A stretch of 64,000 nt of DNA from Sphingobacteriales bacterium. Its GTDB lineage: Bacteria > Bacteroidota > Bacteroidia > Chitinophagales > Chitinophagaceae. Every line of letters starts with the position of its first letter. Position 1 is the first letter of the stretch. Positions 9,427 to 18,204 of this stretch are shown one piece after another. A program made the translations under genes and the position numbers. The stretch lies in NCBI GenBank assembly GCA_012270485.1, contig JAAXIF010000077.1:27368-91367 (forward strand), written 5' to 3'. A model generated the notes under the pieces. The model did not search any database, had not been told where the DNA came from, and was given only the letters and a program-made list of their open reading frames with translations.

Positions 9427-10203
9427 ATGACAGTCCAATTTTATAAATACCAAGGAACCGGTAATGATTTTGTGATCATGGACAATCGCAATGCCGACAT
9501 CCATTTATCGACAGCACAAATCAATCATTTATGCGACAGAAGATTTGGCATTGGTGCTGATGGATTAATGTCACTGAACACATTATCAGGATATGATTTT
9601 GAAATGAAATACTACAATGCAGACGGCAACGAAAGTAGTATGTGTGGCAATGGCGGCAGGTGTTTAACAAGATTTGCATATGATATGGGTATCCATAAAA
9701 ACACCTATCGCTTTCTTGCTTCCGATGGTGAACATGAAGCTGAGATAGATGATAAAAAATGGATTCGATTGAAAATGAAAGATGTGGATCATATCACACA
9801 TTATAATGGCGATACTGTACTTGATACCGGCTCACCACATTATGTCAAAACGGTTCAGGATATCATGAATCTGGATGTATACAACGAAGGAAAAACCATA
9901 CGTAATAGTAAAGATTTTGCTGCGAAAGGAATCAATGTGAATTTTGTAGAACAAGAACCCAAACACATCATTGTTAGAACTTACGAAAGAGGTGTTGAAG
10001 ATGAAACTTTCAGTTGCGGAACCGGTGTAACTGCTGCTGCATTGGTATTTGCGCACAATGAAAAAGGATTTAACCGTGTTGACATACAAACAAAAGGCGG
10101 AAAACTAGCTGTAGAATTTGATAAAATCAATGACCAACAATTCAGCAATATCTGGCTTTGCGGTCCGGCTGATTTTGTGTTTAAAGGAGAGATAACTCTT
10201 TGA
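9427..10203 (+). CDS. dapF: diaminopimelate epimerase
   Basis: It converts LL- to meso-diaminopimelate in the lysine and peptidoglycan precursor pathway in the cytoplasm. The two catalytic cysteines are visible in their family contexts: Cys73 in SSMCGNGGRC and Cys197 in FSCGTGVTAAA. The N-terminal QGTGNDF and NADGNE motifs are also intact. At 258 residues the length is normal. It starts at ATG 9427, 5 bp after the nucleoside phosphorylase, and is followed by an inverted repeat before corA. Confidence 0.97.
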   Translation: MTVQFYKYQGTGNDFVIMDNRNADIHLSTAQINHLCDRRFGIGADGLMSLNTLSGYDFEMKYYNADGNESSMCGNGGRCLTRFAYDMGIHKNTYRFLASDGEHEAEIDDKKWIRLKMKDVDHITHYNGDTVLDTGSPHYVKTVQDIMNLDVYNEGKTIRNSKDFAAKGINVNFVEQEPKHIIVRTYERGVEDETFSCGTGVTAAALVFAHNEKGFNRVDIQTKGGKLAVEFDKINDQQFSNIWLCGPADFVFKGEITL

Positions 10204-10290
10204 TTTTTTGATCTATGATTTCTTGATTGAAAAATATAATTAAATCAAGAAAAATCAAAGATCAAGAAATCAAAAAATCAAAGATCAAAT
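10201..10290. repeat. inverted repeat built from ATCAAGAAATCAAAGATC words
   Basis: The whole gap between dapF and corA consists of two arms: TTGATTTTTTGATC... at 10201-10229 and a longer arm of AATCAAG/ATCAAAGATC units at 10243-10289. The left arm begins within the dapF stop codon region. The same words occur at 27359-27464, so this is a dispersed family. It may form a long hairpin in RNA. Confidence 0.75.
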
Positions 10291-10291
10291 T

Positions 10292-11233
10292 ATGATTCAG
10301 TACTTCAAAAATATAAACGGACAAACAGTAGAGATCGATAAAGGTGATCGAGATGTTTGGGTAAACTTGGTACCTCCTTTCAAAGAAGAAGAGTTTATTG
10401 AATTATCTGAGGGCTTGGATATTCCCATTGAATTCTTGCGAGATTCATTGGATATTGATGAACGTCCACGTTATGAAATTGAAGACAATGTTCGATTTGT
10501 TGTTATCAAAACGCCTACAGAGAATAACTCCTTTAATGATAGCGATGCTTTTTATATTACCATACCCATCTGTATCATCTTAACACATACGCAAATTGTA
10601 ACCGTCAACTCTTTTGACAATGGTGCAATCAAAAAATTCTTGAACTCTTTTCAAAAAAGACATCCGGATAAGAAGAATATGATGATCTTGAAAGTTTTCG
10701 AAAAAGTGGTGCAGAATTTCATGGAGTTTTTGAAGGAGATCAATCATAGAAGAAATCAATATGAAACAAGTTTGTATGAAAGCAATAGCAATGTTGATTT
10801 ACTCAACTTAATGCGTATACAAAAAAGCTTGGTGTATTTCGTAACAGCACTCCGCAGTAATGAAATGCTGATGATGAAACTGGAACGAACCAATTTTTTA
10901 GGTTTGAATGAGGAAGAAAGAGAATTTCTTAATGACTTAATCGTTGATACCAGTCAGGCCTTAGAGATGGCGAATATTTATACCAATATACTTACGAGTA
11001 CTTTAGATGCATTTGCCAGCATCATCAGTAACAATTTGAATAATGTGATGAAACGCCTCACTTCTATCACCATTATTCTTTCCCTTCCGGTAATGGTGGC
11101 CAGTTTGTACGGCATGAATGTTGACAATATCCCTTGGGCGCATTCTCCTTATGCATTCTATGTACCCATTGGTTTATCGATCGCTATTGCAGTGGTGATC
11201 AGTTGGTACTTCATGAAAAAGAAATGGTTCTAA
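10292..11233 (+). CDS. corA: CorA-family divalent cation transporter
   Basis: An inner-membrane channel for Mg2+ and possibly Co2+/Ni2+. It has the CorA layout: a soluble N-terminal domain (about 1-250) rich in acidic and helical segments, then two C-terminal membrane helices with the signature GMN at 274-276 in the loop between them, and a basic KKKWF tail facing the cytoplasm. At 313 residues the length is typical. The NUDIX gene follows after a single base, indicating one transcript. Confidence 0.93.
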   Translation: MIQYFKNINGQTVEIDKGDRDVWVNLVPPFKEEEFIELSEGLDIPIEFLRDSLDIDERPRYEIEDNVRFVVIKTPTENNSFNDSDAFYITIPICIILTHTQIVTVNSFDNGAIKKFLNSFQKRHPDKKNMMILKVFEKVVQNFMEFLKEINHRRNQYETSLYESNSNVDLLNLMRIQKSLVYFVTALRSNEMLMMKLERTNFLGLNEEEREFLNDLIVDTSQALEMANIYTNILTSTLDAFASIISNNLNNVMKRLTSITIILSLPVMVASLYGMNVDNIPWAHSPYAFYVPIGLSIAIAVVISWYFMKKKWF

Positions 11234-11234
11234 T

Positions 11235-11699
11235 ATGCCCTTATTCAACATTCGCGTTTACGGAATTTTGTTAGACAGCCAACAACGTCTTTTAGTGAGT
11301 GATGAATTTATTCGTGGTGCTTATATCACCAAATTACCGGGTGGTGGATTGGAATTTGGCGAAGGCACCCGCGATTGTTTGAAAAGAGAATTCAAAGAAG
11401 AAACCGGATTAGATGTTGAGATTGGAGAACATTTTTATACCAGCGACTTCTTTCAGATTTCTGCATTCAATCATAAAGACCAAATCGTTTCCATTTATTA
11501 CAAGGTTCATACAGCAGAACCCATCCTTCTTGAAACCAAAACAAAACCTTTTGACCTCAGTCCGGAACAAACCAGCAACCCCAATGGCGAAAGTGAAGTC
11601 TTCCGCTGGATCCCACTCAATGAATTAACCGCCGATAGTGTTACGTTGCCTATTGATAAGGTGGTGGTGGGGATGTTGAGGAAGGGTACTAGGTGCTAG
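11235..11699 (+). CDS. NUDIX hydrolase
   Basis: A 154-residue pyrophosphohydrolase of the NUDIX superfamily, substrate unknown. The complete Nudix box G-x5-E-x7-R-E-F-x-E-E-x-G-L is at residues 37-59, supplying the Mg2+-binding glutamates. It starts 1 bp after corA. The last four residues (GTRC) and the stop are encoded by the left arm of a dispersed inverted repeat, so the natural C-terminus has probably been remodelled by that repeat. Confidence 0.92.
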   Translation: MPLFNIRVYGILLDSQQRLLVSDEFIRGAYITKLPGGGLEFGEGTRDCLKREFKEETGLDVEIGEHFYTSDFFQISAFNHKDQIVSIYYKVHTAEPILLETKTKPFDLSPEQTSNPNGESEVFRWIPLNELTADSVTLPIDKVVVGMLRKGTRC

Positions 11700-11800
11700 G
11701 TAATAGGTACTCGGTTTAGGGCATTGACAGAATTCGGAGCTCTTGCAATGTAGACCAATCAAACCAATCCCTAGTACCTAGCACCTTGTACCTTGCACCT
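11684..11800. repeat. inverted repeat of GGTACTAGGTGCTAGG type between convergent genes
   Basis: The left arm at 11684-11713 (GGTACTAGGTGCTAGGTAAT...) is mirrored by the right arm at 11768-11799 (CTAGTACCTAGCACCTTGTACC). It fills the space between the convergent NUDIX and transporter genes and supplies the last codons of the former. Related words occur at 26295-26313 and, as a pure 7-bp tandem, at 31161-31206. Confidence 0.75.
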
Positions 11801-11806
11801 CCACCC

Positions 11807-12589
11807 TCACTCCTCTTCCTTCCCCATTGCAGCCAACTTCATTTTCCTGGCAGTTTCATGACCCAGGTATTGATCGATTCTGTTTTCGGCGAAATAGATC
11901 AGTGGCGTTAAGATAATTGCCATGCTGAACTTATAGAGATAGTTGACCAAACATATTGCCAATACCAGCTTCCAGCTCCAGCCATTCCCAATTTTAAAAG
12001 CAATGAACAGTACAATAAAACTATCCACCAATTGAGATACCAAGGTAGAACCCGTTGCACGTAACCACACCCATTTTTGTCCGGTTCTTTTTTTGATCTT
12101 ATGAAATACTGTCACATCAACAATCTGACTCACCAAAAAAGCAATCAAACTTCCGGCTATGATCCACATGCCTTGTCCGAATATACCACCAAATGCATCC
12201 TGCATATTGGCAATACCTTCTGTTTCTTTGGATGTAATCCAGAAATCAGCAGGAGGAATATTCATAGCAGCATAAAACATGATGAACGCATAAGTAATGA
12301 GAACAACTGCCGTATAGCTGATTCTTCTTACTGCACGCGGACCATAATACTCATTCACAATATCTGTAATCACAAACTCAAGTGGCCATAACAAAACACC
12401 ACAGGTAAGATTAAAAGAGAGTCCGGTTTGTCCAAATAAAGTAAGATTGGCAGGATCCAAGCCAAATACTTTTTCCAGTGAAAATATTTTACCTCCAATA
12501 CATTCAGCAATCAATGCATTCGCCACAAAAAAAGCAGCGATACTGACAAATAGTTTTGTGGGTTTATCGCGTAAAATATGTGTGATCAT
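11807..12589 (-). CDS. yhhQ: queuosine precursor transporter, YhhQ/VUT family
   Basis: A 260-residue inner-membrane protein with about six or seven hydrophobic segments. It matches the YhhQ (VUT, DUF165) family by LLWPLEFVITDIVNEYYG near residue 68 and by the C-terminal WLRATGSTLVSQLVDSF motif. In E. coli YhhQ imports the queuosine precursors preQ0/preQ1 used in tRNA modification. Some branch members may carry the queuine base or other substrates. It ends with a charged KLAAMGKEEE tail. The small membrane gene 12595-12882 lies directly upstream with 5 bp between, suggesting one transcript. Confidence 0.85.
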   Translation of the reverse strand: MITHILRDKPTKLFVSIAAFFVANALIAECIGGKIFSLEKVFGLDPANLTLFGQTGLSFNLTCGVLLWPLEFVITDIVNEYYGPRAVRRISYTAVVLITYAFIMFYAAMNIPPADFWITSKETEGIANMQDAFGGIFGQGMWIIAGSLIAFLVSQIVDVTVFHKIKKRTGQKWVWLRATGSTLVSQLVDSFIVLFIAFKIGNGWSWKLVLAICLVNYLYKFSMAIILTPLIYFAENRIDQYLGHETARKMKLAAMGKEEE

Positions 12590-12594
12590 AATGA

Positions 12595-12882
12595 TTAATT
12601 CAGGAAGTAAATGATTTGAAGCACCAATACCAAAAAGTTAAAAGCAGTTAGCCATTTTGCTACTGTGATTTCTTTCTTACCAAGCAACAAAACGATGAAC
12701 CATAAGTTCACTCCCATATTCAATACCGGAGCTAATACCATGCCCATGGCTATGGCAGTATCAGCCAGAAAACCAAGCTTTTCAGCCTGATCTACCACTA
12801 CAAATAGATTGACCAATAAACAAATCAGAAAAAAGAGATTGCAGATAAACGCAAACCTGGAAAAAAAGGAAAATCCTGCCAT
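12595..12882 (-). CDS. small membrane protein of unknown function
   Basis: A 95-residue protein with three hydrophobic segments (about 10-30, 38-68 and 75-94) separated by short polar loops, one of which contains KKEIT. I do not recognise the family. It starts at an ATG at 12882 and is 5 bp upstream of the YhhQ-type transporter on the same strand, so the two are probably translated from one message. Confidence 0.6.
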   Translation of the reverse strand: MAGFSFFSRFAFICNLFFLICLLVNLFVVVDQAEKLGFLADTAIAMGMVLAPVLNMGVNLWFIVLLLGKKEITVAKWLTAFNFLVLVLQIIYFLN

Positions 12883-12982
12883 AATTGTTTCGTTGTAATT
12901 CGGGTATCAGATTTTACACAAAATACTATCAAACTATTTGTAAATGACCGCCTTCACAGGAAAAAATCAAACATTTTTCCTG

Positions 12983-12990
12983 TAGGTTTG
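12983..12990 (+). promoter_or_regulatory. -7 box of the YfhO-family gene, with upstream dyad
   Basis: TAGGTTTG matches TAnnTTTG and lies 22 bp before the ATG at 13012, which argues against the TTG start at 12988. Just upstream, CAGGAAAAAAT and ATTTTTCCTG (12957-12981) form a dyad that could be an operator. No clear -33 box was found. Confidence 0.45.
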
Positions 12991-13011
12991 CTGATAGCTC
13001 AAAAAACGATC

Positions 13012-15489
13012 ATGAAGCAATTTCAATGGAAATCTGTATTGCCGCATCTAACAGCGGCGGGTATCTTTCTTTTAGTGGCCATTATTTTTTGCAAGCCTGC
13101 ATTAGAGGGTAAAGTCATCGAGCAGTTAGACGTCTCTCATTGGAAGGGTATGGCGCAGGACTTATTCAATTACAAAGAAACCCATGGACATTATCCGCTT
13201 TGGAATAATAACCTTTTTGGTGGTATGCCTGCTTATCAGATTGCCATGGAAGCAGCCAACCCTATTACCCCTATTTATTTCCATCAACTGTTTATGCTGT
13301 TCATGGGCAAGCCCATTGGTTTCTTTTTCTTGCTCTGTATCAGCTTTTATTTTTTATCACAGGTCATTGGTACAAAACCTTGGATCGGTATTCTTGGGGG
13401 TATCGCTTATGCATATGCTACCTATGACCCGGTGATCATTGCTGTTGGACATGATACCAAAATGCAAGCCATGGGTTATATGCCAGCATTATTGGGCGCA
13501 CTTTGGCTCATTTATAAAAAAGAATATTGGTGGGGCGCCGCACTCACAGCCCTTTTCAGTTTCCTATTGATTGCCATGAATCACTTACAGGTCACTTATT
13601 ACTTTCTGTTTGTGGCGGGATGTATGACCATCGGATTCATCATTCAATGGATCAAGCAAAAAGATTATAAACACTTAGGTGTTTCTTTGGCACTCGCTTT
13701 ATCCATGGGTGCTCTAGGTGTTGGTCCTAATATTGTTACACTAGCCACTACCAGCGATTATGCAAAAGCTACTATGCGTGGAGGCTCAGTGAAATTGGAT
13801 TCTACCGGACAAGCCACTAAAAGCAAGGGGCTTGATATTGATTATGCTTTTTATTACGGCAGCTATGGTTTGGCAGAAACCTATACTTTTCTGGTACCGG
13901 GTATTTATGGGGGCAGTAGCAATGGAGAATTGGATGCAAGCTCGCACCTCGCCAAAAGAGCCATGGAAAAAGGAATTCCTGAAGATCAGGCTGCGCAGTT
14001 TGCGGGTTCTATGCCTACCTATTGGGGGCCACAACCCATGACATCAGGACCTGTTTATCTCGGTGCCGTTATTTGCTTTTTATTCATCCTGGGAATGGTA
14101 TACTTACAAACCTGGCATCGTTGGTGGGTATTGACAGTGTGTGTGTTGGCAGTACTCATGAGTTGGGGAAGTAATTTCATGTCGTTCAATAGCTTCCTTT
14201 TCAACTATCTTCCTTTGTACAATAAATTTCGAGCTCCTAGTATTATTCTTATTCTTCCACAGCTATTATTTCCTTTACTCGCCGTTATGGCATTGCAACA
14301 ATTTCTGTTTGAAGAAAAAAATAAAGCCACTGCTTTGGCTGCATTAAAGAAAGCCGTGTACACAACAGGAGGTATTGTATTGGGTGCAGTATTGCTCTAT
14401 TTGACTTTCGATTATATCGGCAGAGATGAGCAGATCAAGAACTATCTCACACAATCACTTGGCGGTAATCAGGATGAAGCCAATGGATTTTATAATGCCT
14501 TAAAAGATGACAGGCGCTCTCTTTTCGGATCTGATCTGTTGAGATCCATTTTATTCATTACTGCAACTGCCGGTTTACTTTGGCTTTTCATTAAAGACAA
14601 ACTCAAAACTTCTTATGTCTTACTGGCAATAGTTGCATTGAGTTCTATTGATCTCTTTACTGTTGGAAAAAGATATTTGAATGAAAAAGATTACCGCGAT
14701 GCAGAAGTAGTGAATGAAAGTCAGTTTGCAGCTACTCCTATAGACCAGGAAATCCTGAGAGATACTACTCAACCACGTGTACTTAATCTGACAGTTGACC
14801 CCTATACGGATGCATTTACGGCTTATCATCATCGCTCTGTGGGCGGATATCACCCTGCCAAACTGAGTATCTATAATGACCTGATCAATTTTCAGCTGAA
14901 TAAACAGCCCATGAATATGTCAGTACTGAATATGCTGAATACAAAGTATTTCATTGTCCTGAATCAACAAACAGGTCAACCGGAATTACAAGTAAATCCG
15001 GCTGCATTGGGACATGCTTGGTTTGTAAAAGGCATTCGTTATGAGAAAGATGCAGCTTCGGTGATGAAAGCCATGAATCAGTTTTCTCCCGCTGATACAG
15101 CCATTGTAGAAAGTACGGCGAAAAAAGATATTCCTTTTGAACCCGTTGCTGACTCAACAGCCGGCATTGTTCAGGTATTGAATGACAATGATCTGATCAG
15201 ATATCGCTCTAGCAGCAACAGCAACCAGTTTGCAGTGTTCAGTGAGATATTCTATGATCGTGGCTGGACCGCAACGATTGATGGAAAAGAAGCACCGATT
15301 GTAAAAGTGAATTATGTATTACGTGGATTGGCAATACCTGCAGGTAATCATGAAATTGTGTTTGAATTCAAACCTGCTTCTTATTACAACAGTGCAAAAA
15401 TTGCCGTTATCACCTCTGCACCGATCTGGATATTATTGATCCTTGCCGCTTTCTTTTCACGCAGAAGAAAAAGGGAAGAAAAAGTGTGA
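13012..15489 (+). CDS. YfhO-family multi-pass membrane protein
   Basis: An 825-residue protein started at the ATG at 13012. It has a dozen or more hydrophobic segments in its first ~540 residues and a large soluble C-terminal part, then a final membrane helix and a basic SRRRKREEK tail. The early loop with PLWNNNLFGGMPAY is typical of YfhO/GT-C-like proteins. B. subtilis YfhO is linked to glycosylation of lipoteichoic acid, so a lipid-linked sugar transfer role on the outer face of the inner membrane is plausible but inferred. The stop codon overlaps the start of the next glycosyltransferase by one base (TGATG), tying it to the glycan cluster. Confidence 0.85.
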   Translation: MKQFQWKSVLPHLTAAGIFLLVAIIFCKPALEGKVIEQLDVSHWKGMAQDLFNYKETHGHYPLWNNNLFGGMPAYQIAMEAANPITPIYFHQLFMLFMGKPIGFFFLLCISFYFLSQVIGTKPWIGILGGIAYAYATYDPVIIAVGHDTKMQAMGYMPALLGALWLIYKKEYWWGAALTALFSFLLIAMNHLQVTYYFLFVAGCMTIGFIIQWIKQKDYKHLGVSLALALSMGALGVGPNIVTLATTSDYAKATMRGGSVKLDSTGQATKSKGLDIDYAFYYGSYGLAETYTFLVPGIYGGSSNGELDASSHLAKRAMEKGIPEDQAAQFAGSMPTYWGPQPMTSGPVYLGAVICFLFILGMVYLQTWHRWWVLTVCVLAVLMSWGSNFMSFNSFLFNYLPLYNKFRAPSIILILPQLLFPLLAVMALQQFLFEEKNKATALAALKKAVYTTGGIVLGAVLLYLTFDYIGRDEQIKNYLTQSLGGNQDEANGFYNALKDDRRSLFGSDLLRSILFITATAGLLWLFIKDKLKTSYVLLAIVALSSIDLFTVGKRYLNEKDYRDAEVVNESQFAATPIDQEILRDTTQPRVLNLTVDPYTDAFTAYHHRSVGGYHPAKLSIYNDLINFQLNKQPMNMSVLNMLNTKYFIVLNQQTGQPELQVNPAALGHAWFVKGIRYEKDAASVMKAMNQFSPADTAIVESTAKKDIPFEPVADSTAGIVQVLNDNDLIRYRSSSNSNQFAVFSEIFYDRGWTATIDGKEAPIVKVNYVLRGLAIPAGNHEIVFEFKPASYYNSAKIAVITSAPIWILLILAAFFSRRRKREEKV

Positions 15490-16613
15490 TGGATACGCCC
15501 GTTGTTTTAGGTATTGTTTCTTATGCTGTATTTCCTGCCAGGATGGGTGGACAAAAATGTGTGCAGGGATTTTATGAGCAATTGGCGAAAGAAACCAAGC
15601 TCATATTGGCTGTTGCTAAAAACAATCAAACCGATACCGTACCGGGTGCGCAAGTTGAAAATTTTCTTTTTGATCATTGGAAGGGACCACTGAATATCAT
15701 TTACCTCTTTCGTTTGATGAAGCTGATTCGGAAGCATCAAGTGAACACCATCATCATTGAGCACTCCTATTTTGGTTGGTTGGGGTTAGTATTGCGATGG
15801 TTTACCGGCAAGCCTTTTGTGATTCGTTCACATAATATTGAAGCGCATCGTTTCAGGGATATGCAGCGTTTGTTTTGGCAAACCTACCACAGTTATGAAA
15901 AATATGTACATCGCAAAGCAGATCATAGTTTTTTCATTACAGAAGAAGACTTGAATTATGCGATTACCAACTGGCAGCTTAAACCTGAAAAATGTACAGT
16001 CATCACGTATGGTGTAAAACCGGAGGCAGGTATTGATACCAGCAAGCCCATTCTACGCAGACGCATCATGGAATATTTCAAAATCCCCAACCACACTTTA
16101 TTATTCCTTTTCAATGGCACGCTTAATTACACACCCAATACAGATGCACTTCATATTATCGTTTATGAGTTGCTACCTAGACTAAGAGAAAAAAAATTAT
16201 CTTTTACAATTTTCATCTGTGGATGTGATTTATCTGAGCAATGGGAACAGGTCTTAAAAGAACAGCCTGAAATTATCTACTGTGGGTTTGTAGATGATAT
16301 CAATGTTTTTATGATCGGTACAGATTGTTCTATTAATCCGGTGACACTGGGGGGTGGTATCAAAACGAAACTGGTAGATGCATTGGCATGTCATCAAACA
16401 GTGATTACGACTACTACCGGAGTTAAGGGTCTGCTTCCTACATTGACCGGAGAGAAAGTAAAAATTATTCCGGATTATGACTGGAATATTTTTGCGAATG
16501 CGATGAGCAATTTGAATCCCTATCATCCATCCATGACCCCTGATGTATTCTTTGAGCACCATAACTGGGAAAATATAATAGCAAAAGCACTTGTATCTTT
16601 ACGCAGTTTATGA
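15489..16613 (+). CDS. glycosyltransferase, GT-B fold (GT4/GT1-like)
   Basis: A 374-residue protein started at ATG 15489. The GT-B fold is indicated by an N-terminal Rossmann half with an ArMGGQKCVQGFYEQL segment, an inter-domain IRSHNIEAHRF motif typical of WecB/WcaL-like family 4 enzymes, and a C-terminal donor-binding half with FNGTLNYTPNTDAL near residue 210 and GGGIKTKLVDALAC near 290. The acceptor and donor sugars cannot be told. It overlaps YfhO by 1 bp and the GT2 gene by 4 bp (ATGA), so translation of the three is probably coupled. Confidence 0.87.
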   Translation: MDTPVVLGIVSYAVFPARMGGQKCVQGFYEQLAKETKLILAVAKNNQTDTVPGAQVENFLFDHWKGPLNIIYLFRLMKLIRKHQVNTIIIEHSYFGWLGLVLRWFTGKPFVIRSHNIEAHRFRDMQRLFWQTYHSYEKYVHRKADHSFFITEEDLNYAITNWQLKPEKCTVITYGVKPEAGIDTSKPILRRRIMEYFKIPNHTLLFLFNGTLNYTPNTDALHIIVYELLPRLREKKLSFTIFICGCDLSEQWEQVLKEQPEIIYCGFVDDINVFMIGTDCSINPVTLGGGIKTKLVDALACHQTVITTTTGVKGLLPTLTGEKVKIIPDYDWNIFANAMSNLNPYHPSMTPDVFFEHHNWENIIAKALVSLRSL

Positions 16614-17527
16614 ATATGTCCTTACAAATATCTGTGATCATCTGTACGTATAATAGGGCGGCCTATATTCCTGAAGCTTTGAAAAGCTTATCAGAACAAA
16701 TACTGTCCAAAGAAACATTTGAAGTCATTATTGTCAATAATAATTCAACAGATGATACAGAAGAGGTTTGTAGGAATTGCATTGCTCGGTTTGCTACCAT
16801 CCATATTACATATGCGAATGAACTAAACCAAGGTGCATCTTTTGCCAGAAATACGGGTGCTCAACTTGCACGATCGCCCTTGTTATGTTTTATGGATGAT
16901 GATGCGATTGCAGCACCTGATTATCTATTTAGAATCATCGAATTCTTCCAGTTGCATCCTGATGCCGGTGGAATAGGTGGGCGTATCATTCCTAAATATA
17001 TTCCTTCAGAACCCAAATGGATGAGCCATTATGTTTCATCCATGGTGGGCAATTTTGATTATTCAAACGATGTATGCGTTTTCCAACCCGGGAAATATCC
17101 CTTAGAATCCAATATGATCGTAAGAAAATCATTGTTTGATGAAATTGGGGGCTTCAATACTGCTTTACCCGGTGTGAAAGGAACTTTGAGAATTGGTGGT
17201 GAGGGCAAAGAGTTTTTTTTAAGACTACAAGCAAAAGATGCAGTGATTTATTATGACCCACAGATCATTGTTCATCACATTGTAGAAACAGCAAAACTGA
17301 CCCCGGCTTATCTGTACCGTGTTGCCAGTGGCTATGGACGTGGAGAAAAAGTAAGAACCTTGCAAATAAGTACCTTATCTTATTGTCTGAAAATACTGGA
17401 GTACTTTTTAAAATTGGGTGCTGCTGTGGTATTGGGTATTTTATATGTTATAAAAGGACAACCTGCTAAATCTTGGCCTGTTATTCGATTCAGGATTGAT
17501 GCTTTAAAAGGATTATTGAATTTTTAA
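16610..17527 (+). CDS. family 2 glycosyltransferase
   Basis: A 305-residue GT-A enzyme. The N-terminus has the canonical ISVIICTYNRAAY start, and the divalent-metal site is FMDDDA near residue 97. The middle holds GGIGGRIIPKY, and the C-terminus has a hydrophobic helix around 265-285 that likely anchors it in the membrane. It starts at ATG 16610 overlapping the preceding stop; a second ATG two codons later is also possible. It is the third gene of a coupled operon, and a strong palindrome follows its stop. Confidence 0.9.
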   Translation: MNMSLQISVIICTYNRAAYIPEALKSLSEQILSKETFEVIIVNNNSTDDTEEVCRNCIARFATIHITYANELNQGASFARNTGAQLARSPLLCFMDDDAIAAPDYLFRIIEFFQLHPDAGGIGGRIIPKYIPSEPKWMSHYVSSMVGNFDYSNDVCVFQPGKYPLESNMIVRKSLFDEIGGFNTALPGVKGTLRIGGEGKEFFLRLQAKDAVIYYDPQIIVHHIVETAKLTPAYLYRVASGYGRGEKVRTLQISTLSYCLKILEYFLKLGAAVVLGILYVIKGQPAKSWPVIRFRIDALKGLLNF

Positions 17528-17562
17528 ATAGTACGGGGCTTAAGCCCCGTGCTATTTAAAAA
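17521..17562. terminator. long perfect palindrome, probable terminator or REP-like element
   Basis: TTTTTAAATAGTACGGGGC, TTAA, GCCCCGTGCTATTTAAAAA form one stem of nearly 20 bp with a single G-T wobble. It spans the stop of the GT2 gene. The T-runs on both sides fit a bidirectional terminator. The ...GCCCCGTGCTAT end resembles the smaller palindrome at 32065-32087 (GTCCGGCGCTAT), so it may belong to a repeat family. Confidence 0.7.
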
Positions 17563-17605
17563 GATGAAGCTGATAAAAATTGTGAGATAAATTATACATT
17601 TAGAC

Positions 17606-18199
17606 ATGAGTCTTGCAATTATCCGAGAAAGAAAAATAAAAGGAACACTCAGCCGCTGGTTCGGTATTCAATTCATTTCGCCATCAGAAACATCCAAAAT
17701 ACGACATTGGGTACTTCCCTATTGCAATGGCAAAGGTTGTAATATTGGCTTTGGTGGCGACAAAATCATGAAGATTGATTGTGACGGCATTGATTTCCCT
17801 CAACCCTACACACATACCGGAAAAGATAAAGTGGATATTGGCGTGGATGTGATCAATAATGAAATTCCTGTTCCGGACAATACCTATGACTATGTGTATA
17901 CCAGCCATTTGATCGAAGATTTTACAGATACCGGTGATGCTTTGCGAAAATTCATCCGCATTCTGAAATCCGGTGGCAACCTTATTTTGGTATTCCCTGA
18001 TCAACCCAAATATGAAGTGTATTGTAAAGAAATGGGCATACCCATGAATCCTTATCATATTCATGCCAATATGGGTTATGATCTGATGCTGCAAAGAATG
18101 AATGAGCTTTCCGGGATCAGTTATGAAATTCTTTTTAGTAGTAATTGTGAGATCGACTATAATGTCGTGATCGTATTGAAAGTGACCAAACACCAATAG
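17606..18199 (+). CDS. SAM-dependent methyltransferase-like protein
   Basis: A 197-residue protein that resembles Methyltransf_11-type class I enzymes. The nucleotide-binding loop is GCNIGFGGDKIMKID (about 47-61), which is altered from the usual D-x-G-x-G-x-G. A VPDNTYDYVYTSHLIED segment near residue 90 matches the motif IV region, and LKSGGNLILVFPD near 124 the post-IV strand. Given the altered motif I, catalytic activity is uncertain. The start is ATG 17606 after the palindrome. It precedes a GT9-like gene by 5 bp and belongs to the glycan cluster. Confidence 0.7.
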   Translation: MSLAIIRERKIKGTLSRWFGIQFISPSETSKIRHWVLPYCNGKGCNIGFGGDKIMKIDCDGIDFPQPYTHTGKDKVDIGVDVINNEIPVPDNTYDYVYTSHLIEDFTDTGDALRKFIRILKSGGNLILVFPDQPKYEVYCKEMGIPMNPYHIHANMGYDLMLQRMNELSGISYEILFSSNCEIDYNVVIVLKVTKHQ

Positions 18200-18204
18200 A
18201 CCTG

